NCBI RefSeq assembly: GCF_901000735.1
Contig: NC_081548.1
Span: 6,885,364-6,949,363 of the forward strand
DNA length: 64,000 bases
Source of the DNA: Corylus avellana
Lineage: Eukaryota > Streptophyta > Magnoliopsida > Fagales > Betulaceae
Direction of reading: 5' to 3'
The first letter of the stretch is position 1. Every line of letters begins with the position of its first letter. Under the pieces are notes generated by a model, which worked only from the letters and a program-made list of their open reading frames with translations, did not search any database and was not told where the DNA came from. Below are positions 32,806 to 43,675 of the stretch, one piece after another. Made by a program: the position numbers and the translations under genes.

Positions 32806-33890
32806 TTTAAAAACATTAAATTATACGGTACTAATTAAAAAAAAAAAAAAAAATTGTATTAAGTAGTATTTAACTTTTTAACTTTTAAGTAGTGTTTGAA
32901 TTTGTTAACTAATGTCTAATGGTATTGCAAAATAAATGCCAATAATGCTATAATTCCTATAAACTAAAACAACCAAACACACGTTGTTCACAAAAAAAAA
33001 GAAAAAAGGTTTAGAGTTTTTTTAGGGTACTATTAACAAATAACTTGTTAACTTAAATAAACGGTTGTGGTTGAATTGATTAAAATTTTATTAAAAATCA
33101 GCGGTTTAGATCATTTATGGGAAAACAGAGAGGCGAGCTCATCTATAATTGCGCACACAGTATAATTTTTTTTTTTTTTTTTTTTGAAAAAATCGAACGT
33201 TTATCTAGATTGATTGTAGCCATCCGATTAATTTGCATTAATCCATAGCCGTTAGATCGTGGAAGTGGACGACAACTGTAAACCACCCTACAAAGATATT
33301 TATCTAGTACTTTGCATTACACCATAAGGGTATTAATCGCATGGTCTTAACTTGAATAAAATTAATAAGAACAGAATCAACGGTCAAAAATAGTTCATGG
33401 GCAGAAAGGAAACCGGATTCAATCAGTCATGCCTTGGAGAATCATTTCTGGCTTCACGTTTTTGCACGCAGCGCACGCAAAACGAGACTGACGCATCTCG
33501 ATAGCTTCCAGTCATCCGTTGTTTTCAAATTAAACTACAGCCGTTGGATTGAGAAAATAGAAGACAGCTATAAAGCAATCCCTGCGTGATTATTATCAGG
33601 TGTTCCGAAATACACATGAGCTTACTAATCCGAAATAAATTTTAAAATCAATCTGAGAATAAACGGTTAAGATGAAATATTGAGTATACATTGCACCGGA
33701 TTCACCAACTCACGCACGCGGTGGATTAATTATCCAGTCTCATTTCTTCACGCAAGCACGACAAACGAGACTGACAAGTCTGACTTGCATTTCAGCTGTC
33801 CAATTTTTGGCGATTAAACTTCAACCGTTGGATCAATCTAATGGATGACAACAACTGTAAACCATGCCTAACCTGAGAGTGATTTGGTGT
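32806..33890. repeat. Degenerate roughly 300-bp repeats, no gene
   Basis: After AT-rich sequence, three diverged units (near 33240, 33540 and 33825) share CCGTTRGATY followed by GACARCTRTAAA, with AAACGAGACTGAC between them. They border the right arm of the inverted repeat and may be internal repeats of the same transposon. No coding region is supported. Confidence 0.5.
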
Positions 33891-34708
33891 TTCGCGGAAC
33901 ACAGTAAGCTTGCTAGAATTAACTAATCGGATGACTGAAATAAAATCAATAAATTAATATATAATCTACGAACTATCTGAAAGGGTTACACGAGATTCCA
34001 TTAGATACGGCCGTATTGGATCAAAAACTTATAAACGCATAAATGGGACACGCGGCACACTAGGAAAAATTTACAAAGATTGGATCAAATCCAACCGTTC
34101 ATTACTAAAATTGAAATCAGATCCAACGGTTGGGACTCGTTGGAGAGAAAACTAACCTAAAAATCATCTAGAACTCTCCTCTCTCGCTCAGTTGCTCGCT
34201 TTGTTCTCTCCATTTTAGTTAGAACCTTAACCAGCCAGTAACCAGGTTAACCAGAGAGGCAGAAATGATTCAAACAAAGAGAGGGAGAGGGAAATGAAAT
34301 GAAACAATATAGTTTCTTTCTGATTCGTAATGGGAAGGCAACTGTGAAGTGTCAAGTGAGCATTCAATGCATCTCCCATCGTGGATTCGTGGTTGATTGA
34401 ATACTTGAATGCTCACAATAAATCCTTCTTAACCTCTTACCTACGACCCGTTCTTTTCAGATCCTCAATCGAGCCGTTGATGGATCATCTGGTATCCATC
34501 CAATGGCTTTCTAACCACTTGTACAAGTTTTGTTGGACAAACTCTCTTGATCTATCGCATGACTCGCTGCTATTTCGAACCAGAAGAGTTCTCCTAGCTC
34601 GTCCAATCTCGCTCCTAATCCTCATTTTCTTATCTTATTTACATTGTTTATTAGATTATTTGTGTTTTTTCAACTATTCTTCTGTGACATTTTTGGTTGT
34701 AGTGTGGA
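33891..34708 (+). repeat. Right arm of the 0.8-kb inverted repeat
   Basis: Inverse of 30053-30860. Outer end GGTTGTAGTG at about 34699-34708. Contains the shared frame starting at 34381 (MDSWLIEYLNAHNKS) and a pyrimidine-rich leader-like stretch (34165-34215). The last 110 bp are also found before the second LINE copy at 43676-43785. Confidence 0.85.
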
Positions 34709-37380
34709 AGAGGCAAAGATGATTGCTCTTGATGTGACTGTGACGAAAATGGAAATCGAGTACTGGGCTATCAAGTACTCGATTACCATTTTTTTATTCG
34801 TTCCCAAATCCCCCCACGATCTATCCCCCTTATATACTCGAGTGTATGAACTTGATGTACCACGTATGCAAGATTTGCTTGCATGTAACTCGAGTTGTTT
34901 GAATTTGTTTGCTCTTGCTTGCTGCTTGCTAACGAGATTCGAATCAGAAAACGTCAAGTATTTTACCAATCTCTTCACAAAGGGAATGGATGGGGACCTA
35001 CAACAATGTCTCCAGCCCATGACCAGCCGTGTGATAGAAGAGATGAATATGGTACTCGAGAGAGCCCTCACTGCAGAGGAGATTGAAGTGGCTTTATTCC
35101 AAATGACACCCCTCAAAGCACCAGGTCCGGATGGGTTAAATGCTTGTTTCTTTCAGACTAATTGGCCTACTATGAAGGAGGAGGTATGTCATGTGATAAT
35201 TGATATTTTTAACTCCGAGGTGATGCCTCAAGATTTAAATTTGACCTATGTTGTACTTATTCCCAAATTAAAGATGCCCACTTGTGTAACGGAGTTTAGA
35301 CCTATAAGTTTATGTAACGTCTTATATAAGCTTATTTCCAAGGTCCTAGCTAATCGCTTAAAACAATTGTTACCCCACATCATCGCTCCAACCCAAAGTG
35401 CATTTATCCCGGGGCGCCTCATCTCGGATAATGTACTTGTGGCATATGAAACCTTACATACGATGCATACAGGGATGAGGGGGAAGAAGGGTTTTATGGC
35501 AGTGAAGCTCGACATGAGCAAAGCGAATGATAGAGTGGAGTGGGTTTTTTAAGAAGCGGTGATGAAACGTATGGGTTTTGGTGCCCGATGGATTGCACTT
35601 GTTATGATGTGGGTCAAGACAGAAAAGAACTCTATCATTGTTAATGGGAACCCTTGTGGGCTTATTACTCCGTCTCGGGGTATTAGACAAGGGACCCTAT
35701 ATCACCTTATCTCTTTCTCCCATGTGCAAAGGCTCAAAATTCTTTGATCACTACAACAAATGCGGATGGAAGGTTAACGGGGGTCCCTACTTCGACACGG
35801 GGTCTGGAAATTAGCCACCTTTTTTTCGCCGACGACAGCTTATTATTTTGTACGGCAACTCTGAAGCACTGGAACCACTTGTCTTCCATCTTGGAATTGT
35901 ATGAAGAGGCGTCGGGTCAGAAATTGAATGCCAATAAGACGGCTATTTTCTATAGCAGAAATACTCCGGTGGTTGACAAGGAATCTATTCAGGGGGTAGC
36001 TGGAATTCCTACCAATAAAAGATATGACACATATTTAGGGCTACCTGCCCTTGTGGGGAGTTCGAGAACTAGTGCTTTTAAAAGTATTACGGAGAGAGTT
36101 TGGAAGTGCCTTCAAGATTGGAAGATTAAATTCCTATGAAGGAGATTCTTTTGAAGGCTGTGGTACAGGCTATTTCTACCTATTGCATGAGTGTTTTCAT
36201 GCTCTCAAAGGCGCTATGTTCAGAAATAAATTCGATGATAGCAAAATTTTTTTGGGGTCATAAGGAAAAGGACAAACGAATCCATTGGATGAGTTGGAGC
36301 AAGTTGTGTTTTTCAAAGGCTCAAGGAGGTATGGGTTTCCGTGACTTATGCATTTTTAATAAGGTTTTGTTGGCTAAGCAAGTATGGTATATTTGGAAAA
36401 CACCGGATAGTTTCATTGCAAAGATTATGAAAGCAAAATATTTTCTGGATTGCTCGGTTCTTGAAGCCTCTCTTGGGAAAAACCCATCCTTTGCATGGAG
36501 GAGTATCCAAAGCTCAAGTGATCTTGTTCGGGAGGGATTGGTGTAGAGAGTAGGTAATGGGAAAAATATTTGCATTTGGAAAGATAGGTGGATTAATTCT
36601 CCGACTACTTATCAAGTGCAATCAGCCCCAAGAATTCTTGCGGACACTTCCACGGTGAGCCAACTTATTGACGTTAACACTATGTGGTGGAATTTGGCCA
36701 TTTTGGAACAGCTCTTTTCTAAGGAGGAGATGATGGCTATCCAATCTATTCCGATAAGTGCTACGGACCAAGCTGATGCGCTCATTTGGCAGGGAACTAC
36801 TAAGGGGATTTTCTCAGTACGTAGTGCTTACTACATCCAAAAAGAAGGTGACCTGTTGTATAAAGTCTCTTTCTGGAGTTATATTTGGCAGCTTAAAATC
36901 CGAAATTCAGAGAAGCATTTCCTTTGCGAGCGTGCAACGAGATCCTCCTTACCCGAGACAACCTTTGCTCTCAAAAGGTCATTACGGATCCCAGCTGTCC
37001 AATTTGTGAAAGGGAGATTGAAACTACTTTTCATGCCCTATGGTAATGCTTTGCGAGGGACGTATAAAGCGTGGGGAGAAATTTCTTTCAAAAAAACTGT
37101 TTTGATGGGCCAGCTTTCATGCAGGCGGTGGATGGAATGCTTAAAAGATGTGGTAGTGAAGACTTTGCCCAGTTTGTTAGTATATCCTGGCGTATCTGGC
37201 TACGGCGAAATAAAGTAATACATAATGGAGCTTTTCTACACCCGAATCAGCTTACCAAGCAAGCGGGTCTAGCAGGAGAAAAATTCCAACTGATTTTGGC
37301 GAGGAGAAGAACACAGCAAGTACCAACTAGAGAACTACCCGTCCTCTCCTGGACAGCCCCGCCCCATGGCTGCTTGAAAG
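34709..37380 (+). pseudogene. L1-type LINE, copy 1 (reverse transcriptase region, broken)
   Basis: No endonuclease domain is present. The reverse transcriptase starts near 34950 (KYFTNLFT), with APGPDGLNACFF, FRPISLCNVLYKLISKVLANRL, SAFIPGRLISDN and the catalytic FADD near 35825. The zinc-binding (zf-RVT) region is partly readable. Breaks include a stop at 35550, frameshifts around 35690-35750, a stop at 36137 caused by a 12-base loss relative to copy 2, and a stop at 36544. It is cut at 37381 by a hAT element, and lacks the RNase H and tail. Confidence 0.88.
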
Positions 37381-37639
37381 TAGGGGTGGTAAAACGGGTA
37401 ATCGGGTAGACCCGATTAAGACCTGCGACCCGATTACCCAAGACACGAACACGACCCGTTTAGCTAATCGGGTTAACGGGTCTTACACGATTATGACACG
37501 GAAAATACTCGAGTTACCCGACACGACCCGTTTAACATTATCGAGTAAGATCAGGTAGACCCGACCCGACCCGTGCTCTAAATAGGTAATCCGACCTGAC
37601 TCGACCCGACCCGACCCGAAAAATATGTAGCTAAAAGCC

Positions 37640-38785
37640 CTAAACACATAAGCACAATTATTTTCAAGTCATTTATGTTTTCAATTATATATTGTATACA
37701 CATAATTAAAGTAAGTAAATTGACTATATCATTTGTTTGGTTGATCTGAAATCTAAATAATCTGTATGCATAATTATATACTAAAACCCTGGGTTTGCAA
37801 CACAGAAAAAGGATTTATATGTTAAGTATAAAAAAAATTTATTACTACAAAGTAAATATAGTCTAGCATACTAGCTAATATCTAAACTCCTAGTCCTTAA
37901 TAAGTTGTTCTTCTATCCTGAATCTCTACAATATTCCAATACAAATCCTAACTAATACTCCCCACTCCCCACCAAGTAATATTGAATTCCCAGCCTTAGG
38001 AAGCCAAAGGCTGTTGCATGTTACAAACATATAAATAACTTTAATAACATACTCTTATAAACAAGAAAAGTATAAAACCGCTGCATATGCCTCATGCATA
38101 AAGCCTAGTGTCTATAATGTACACATTTGTCTTTTGCAGACAGCATATGCTCAGTCAACAAACATAATAAGTCAGCCATATAAACAACCCATACCAATTA
38201 TCAATAGTAACCTTTTGACATTGAATTTTCCCATAAGCAACCAAATTAGAGTCACGAATGCATTTTCAGTAGTTTAAGGACTAAGTTAGCCACAAATCCT
38301 CTTATACAAACAAATGCTGAAATAATTTCAGAACTTTAAGCATCCTTAACAAACATCAGTAATGAAGATTAAAAGTGCTGCTCCCACTGGGAATCCTAAT
38401 AAAACCCATTACAGTTCCATCAAACTACTATACTACTGAACTTTTACAAATTACAAGTTCCTTTGCATATAGACAATAGTTAACATAGTCCATCATCATT
38501 AGATTCTAAACAAAATAACTAAATAAAGTTTTCATGACTATGAGCCATCATCATTAGAGTCATTACAAAATATGAACTAAATAAGGTTAATATTTTAAGA
38601 AATATTAGCAGATTGTGTTCCAGATGAATTTGGAATGTCACAAGAATTAACATCAGTTGTCAAAATTTCCTATTCTATGCTATCCAACTTTATTTGTGCT
38701 ATATCAAAAAAAAAAAGAAAAAAAAAGAAGAGGAATTAGTATTATTATAGTATAGTTAAAAAAATAATACAAGTAAATGAAGAAA
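37640..38785. other. Non-coding 3' part of the hAT element
   Basis: AT-rich sequence between the terminal repeats and the transposase 3' end. No gene or clear repeat seen. Confidence 0.4.
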
Positions 38786-40862
38786 TTAAATATGCAAATA
38801 AATAATATTACCTTGATCTCCATACAACCAATCTCTACTGTAAATTAATGCCTCAACAATATCAGGCTTGAGTGAGCTCCTATATTGATCAATCACACGT
38901 CCACCAATACTAAAAGTGGATTCTGAAGCAACCGTGGAAACAGGAATACTCAAAACATCACGAGCCATTGCAGCTACTTCAGGATATCGAAATTCATTTC
39001 CTTTCCAAAATGAAAAGATGTCAAATGAATCATTCACAGCCATAGACCTAGGTTCCTCCGAATAAATTTCCAACTAACTCTTTTGTGAATTAACATCGAC
39101 TCCACCAAATGCCAAATATTCCTACATGAAAAAGAGAGAATATAAACATAAATAATTAAGAGTATTAAAAAGATTATATACTAAGTTACTAAAAAGATAA
39201 GAAATCAATGATATTATAATATTATTTACCCGTTCCCAAGGTAGTGTTGCTCGAGTTATTTGGGGCTGCTGAACAGTTATGGAGCTTGAACTTGAAGGTA
39301 TAGAAGAAGCACTATACTCCATAAAAATGCTCTTTAATTTATCACTAACATTCATATACTGTGTAGAATTCATAACTCCATAGATCTTCGTATAGTAATA
39401 ATTTACAAGATGAAGCTTGTAACGAGGATTTAAGATAGCTGCAACAGCCAACACTTCACTGAAGTCCAACCAATACTTCTCAAATTGAGAGAGCATTTGA
39501 GTTGCCATTAAACTCTTATGTTCATCTTCACTCACAACGTCTTCCTTCAAGCTCACATAAATCATGGCAATCACGGGAAAATATAAGTTGGCAGTGGGAT
39601 GCTTAGTACCAGAAAAAACACATGTAGCTTGGTAAAAACAAGCTAAGAAACTTTTGATATTATCCACATTTTCCCACTCAACTGCAGTAGGACAATGCTT
39701 ATAGTTTTTATCAGTCATCTCCAAATAACTAAAAGCACGCCTATAGTGAACTGCACTCTCAAGCATTAGATATGTAGAATTCCATCTGGTTGGCACATCT
39801 TGTTTTAACCTTTTATGACTGTCCAATGACATTTGATTCACTGCTTGAAGAAAACTTTGCTTTCGCACTTGTGATCCCCTAACATACTTGACGCTATCTC
39901 AAACCTTTTGGATAGCATCATTGATCTCTTTCAATCCATCTTGCACTATCAAATTAAGAATGTGAGCACAACAACGCATATGAAAGAAATCACCATCACA
40001 AGGAAGGGCTTTTTTCATGTTCAATTTATCTTTTAAGAACGCAACACAACTATCATTGGAAGAAGCATTATCCAATGTTATACTAAAAATCTTGTTCTCA
40101 ATCCCCCACTCTTGTAGCAAGTTATATATAATATCAGACAAAGAGATACCATTGTGTGGTGGGGGCATAAATGAAAAGTTTAACACCCTCTTCGTTAAGA
40201 CCCAGTCTTTGTTAATAAAATGTGCAGTAAGGCAGATATACCCATCAGTATCAAAGAAGTCCACAAATCAAATGTTAAATAAATCCTCCCAGGACAAGCA
40301 TTCAACATAGATTTAACCCTTTGTTTCTCACTCAAGTACATATTAACCAAATCAGCTTTACCAGTATTTCTAGAGATAAAAGGTACATCAGCACGCAAAT
40401 ATTGATGTACTGCTCTTACACCATCATATTCAACATATGAAAAGGGCAAATCATGCTTAATAACCGCCGCAACCAACAATTCTGTATATTTTTTAGGATC
40501 AAATTTAGAGTCACTTACCCCTAGAGATTCTGCTTTTCCAGCTAAAAGCATTTGCCCAACATCACGACTGTTTCTCCCCCCGCAATTTTTACTATGCTTT
40601 ATTAAATTTCCAGTTCCATATGAACTTCGAGCCCTATATTTATTAGCATACGTCTTGCATTTTGCCTAAACCTCCGGGTCATTTGGATCAGCATTAGGAA
40701 TGATCTCATAATATTGCCAAACATATGAGGTCTTCCTATGCATCTTTCCCTTTTTCTTATTCCCCATAGAAACAGAGTCATCTCCTAGTGAATTTACTTC
40801 AACAACATCGTCGTCAATTTCAAATGACTCGAATGCCTCTTGAACAATTTCTTCATTAGTCC
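38786..40862 (-). pseudogene. hAT transposase (RICESLEEPER/BED-type), broken
   Basis: Minus-strand reading gives an acidic N-terminus, a BED finger (KCKTYANKY and GTGNLIKHSKNC, where the second Cys is Tyr), the catalytic core with LTFDLWTS, SITLDNASSND, CCAHILNLIV and PTRWNSTYLMLE, then the hAT dimerisation domain FRYPEVAAMARDVLSIPVST and SESTFSIGGRVID. Breaks: a stop near 40669, a frameshift near 40260, a stop at 39899, and a stop near 39075; a probable intron spans about 39124-39232. The related plant genes DAYSLEEPER/RICESLEEPER are domesticated, but the stops rule that out here. Confidence 0.88.
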
Positions 40863-41615
40863 TCTACACACATAACAATTAGTTAAAGTATATGCTATCA
40901 AGTAGTTTAATAAGATTCAATGACTATATAACAATTACTTGTCAAAAATTTGGTGCATATTAAATGGAAAGCCTTATTTTGCCATTGATGCACTTTACAT
41001 CATTCAAACACTTCCTCCATAGATCATCTTCTTTTAATTTGTATGTACTATATTTTAAAGACAACATCCAAAATTCCAAATGGATAAATACAAATTTTAA
41101 AAAATTAATTATAAAATGTTAGACCATTCACTCTCTCTCTATTATTCCAAATTTCCATGGCTTTCAAGTTTCAACTTTAGCAATATTTCACTTTGATTAT
41201 GTACACAAAATGTTTATCAAATTCTAGCCACATCTAAGCATGTTCTGAATACAATATAATCAACAAAGTAGAGGCGGATTAATAATTTAATGCTTACTAG
41301 TCTACTAGTCTAAAAACAAGCATACCAAATCAATGAAATCATGCCTATAACTCTCTAGTTTCTACCTAGCCAACAAACAGTCTAAAGACAACCAAAAAAT
41401 GCATTATATATTTTACAAATCATACATTATCAGTATTTACAGTGTACACACAAAAAATGCAAAAGAAATGAAAATCAGTAAAATCTAAAAAAATAGTAAT
41501 AATAATAAAAATCAAAGCAAGAGATAGAGAGAATCAGAGATATACCGCCATACCGGAGAGTCGGAGACAGAGTGGAGTCGGAGACAGAGAGGTGCGGCTG
41601 AGTCGGGCTAAGTGC
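40863..41615. other. Transposase upstream region, no further gene seen
   Basis: AT-rich sequence, possible intron and 5' leader of the hAT transposase. The segment 41530-41615 on the minus strand is pyrimidine-rich with tandem CTCTGTCTCCGACTC units, as expected of a leader. Confidence 0.4.
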
Positions 41616-41715
41616 NNNNNNNNNNNNNNNNNNNNNNNNNNNNNNNNNNNNNNNNNNNNNNNNNNNNNNNNNNNNNNNNNNNNNNNNNNNNNNNNNNNNN
41701 NNNNNNNNNNNNNNN
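41616..41715. other. Assembly gap
   Basis: One hundred N separating the transposase-bearing hAT from the CCCGCC-type hAT in the inverted duplication arm. Confidence 0.99.
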
Positions 41716-42471
41716 AAATCTCCACCCGCCACCCGAGGACAATGCACAATATCCGCGCGGGGCGGGGTAGAACGGGGCGGGGTAGATCGGGGCGGGTTGT
41801 GCGGGTTTTGCGGGTTGTGCGGGTTTCTTTCTTCTCCTCCATTTTCGTCTCTGTTTCTTTCTTCTCCATTCTCCTTTGTTTCTTTCTTCTCACAACCCAA
41901 CAATAGAAGTTACAGAGCCCCAAAAAAAACCTATAAACAATGGAAAAAATAAAATTATTTGTTTGAACAAACACACAACCCAACATCAGATCTGTTTCGA
42001 TCCATTTATGAAACTGGTCTAGAGAGGAAAAAAAAAAACCTGGATCGTGGTTTGTAGAAGAGGAAGCGGCGCTGCAGCTCGTGGTCTCTGAAGATGTGGA
42101 GTGGCGACGCAGACGAGAGACTGAGAGAGAGCAGACCATACAGACCACTAGACCAGAGAGAGAGAGAGAGAGAGCAAGAGAGTCGGAGAGAGGGAGAGAG
42201 GCGGAAGAAAATGAGACAAAGTCACAGAGAGAGGAAGAGAGGCGGCTGAAAATAAGAAACTTATGAACTTAGGGTTAGGGTTTTTTGTTTTTATAGTCAT
42301 GCGGATCGGGGCGGGTACCCGCAGGAAATAAATTCATATACCCGCAACCCGCCCCGCCCCGCACGGGTTGGGTAAATCCTACCCGAACCCGCAAAAATAA
42401 GCAAAAAAACCGCGCGGGGCGGGGCGGTTCGGGCCGGGTCTGCGGGTTGGGCGGGTTTTTGCCCACCCCTA
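41716..42471 (-). mobile_element. CCCGCC-type hAT element (left-arm copy, partial)
   Basis: Ends CCCACCCCTA at 42471, followed by TGTAAATG, the inverse of the CATTTACA duplication seen in the right arm. Terminal regions consist of GCGGGT/ACCCGC repeats; the middle has a (GA)n-rich tract and a poly-pyrimidine leader-like stretch. No transposase in the visible part. Confidence 0.8.
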
Positions 42472-42547
42472 TGTAAATGCGGAAGATGAAGGGAAGAGAA
42501 AAGCAGAAGATTAGAAGCTGAAGTAGAAACCAATGGAAGATGTCCAT
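42472..42547 (-). pseudogene. CYP716 N-terminal fragment in the inverted arm
   Basis: Minus-strand codons from the ATG at 42547 encode MDIFHWFLLQLLIFCFSLPF, the same membrane anchor as the CYP716 gene at 48903 with two or three changes, and stop at the same hAT insertion point. There is no further P450 sequence on this side, so it is a 25-codon remnant with its own promoter copy. Confidence 0.85.
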
Positions 42548-43575
42548 ATCTCTCTACTTAACAAGAAACAACAATGAATAAAGGCAACTTTGGTGTTGGG
42601 CAAGGACCAGCTAGCAAACATACTTGGGATATTGTAATAATGATATTATAAGGAAGATATCTAAGGCTTATCTCCAAAGTCTTCAATCTCACCTAAATAG
42701 TCATCAAAGATATTTTATATATCAATCTTGACTCCAGAGGATTAGATGAAAGCTATCAAGCCTCCAAAGTCTTCAATCTCATCTCCAAAGTCATGATGCT
42801 TGCCTAAAGAGTCAACATGCTCATCTCCATTTTGGAGTCTATAAAGGAAGCTCTTACACTAGGTGAACGGGAGACCTTCTTAATATGAGATATATTCTTC
42901 TAGATTATAAGAAAGAATTGAGCTCAATCAGTCCCCTTTGAGCATATTGACTTATTGTGTGCCGAAGCATAATCTTTCTCTTAGAAACTGACTTTGACAT
43001 CAGAGTTAATTTCCACGGCATAGACGCTGGCGAATCTTTGACGCTTTTGTTCTTTTTTAGCAATCTGGAGTGTCTGACTACGACGTATTGAAGATCTAGA
43101 AGGCCCAGAAGAAAGTGCATCCACTGTGCAGAAAACTGTTCTAACATATATCAAAAAAAAAAAAAAAAAAAAAAAAAAAAGGAAAAAAAAGAAAAGAAAA
43201 AGAAAGGTGTATATCAGCTGGTTGTCCTTTTCACCACCAAGAAACTATTGTTCATGTTGATTTAAGATTAAAACTAGGGTTTTGAAATTAACTTTTTCCC
43301 CAAATGAACTGGCACTCATTCACAAGTTGCCCTGATGAGCTAGCACCTGTTACATTCAGCCGCATTAAACTACTATTTTTTCATAAAAAAATCCGGGCGT
43401 TAATGAAAATCATTAAAAACATGTGAAATGACGAAAACAACCTAAGTTTAATAACTAATTTACATAAATACTCTTGAAACAAATATTCACATATTGTAAT
43501 GTTATTTAGTAGACTCTTGTACAACTGACGTACAACTTGATAATGTAACAATAAAGATTTATTATTGGATCACCA

Positions 43576-43675
43576 NNNNNNNNNNNNNNNNNNNNNNNNN
43601 NNNNNNNNNNNNNNNNNNNNNNNNNNNNNNNNNNNNNNNNNNNNNNNNNNNNNNNNNNNNNNNNNNNNNNNNNNN
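43576..43675. other. Assembly gap
   Basis: One hundred N at the inner edge of the left arm of the inverted duplication. Confidence 0.99.

Larger units (their letters stand above)
37381..41615. mobile_element. hAT transposon with CCCGATTACCC end, transposase on minus strand
   Basis: Starts TAGGGGTGGTAAAACGGG directly after LINE sequence that continues differently in copy 2, so it is an insertion. The first 250 bp are filled with GGGTAATCGGGT/ACCCGAC motifs. A broken BED-hAT transposase lies at 38786-40862. The right end is not seen and probably lies in the gap at 41616. The expected 8-bp duplication (CTTGAAAG) is therefore untested. Confidence 0.75.
41716..43575 (-). repeat. Left arm of a large inverted duplication
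   Basis: Reverse-complement match to 47927-49880. It contains, from right to left, the CYP716 upstream region, its first 25 codons, and the CCCGCC-type hAT element. Both ends of this arm touch gaps, so its full length is unknown. Small differences (a longer poly-A at 43150-43190, scattered substitutions) show it is not an exact assembly copy. Confidence 0.88.

Noticed and set aside
37071..37409. Separate small genes in the LINE 3' part
   Set aside because: Frame-shifted pieces of the zf-RVT region of the LINE.
42081..42266. Arg/Glu-rich protein
   Set aside because: Translation of a (GA)n tract inside the hAT element; low complexity. Same for 49388-49520.
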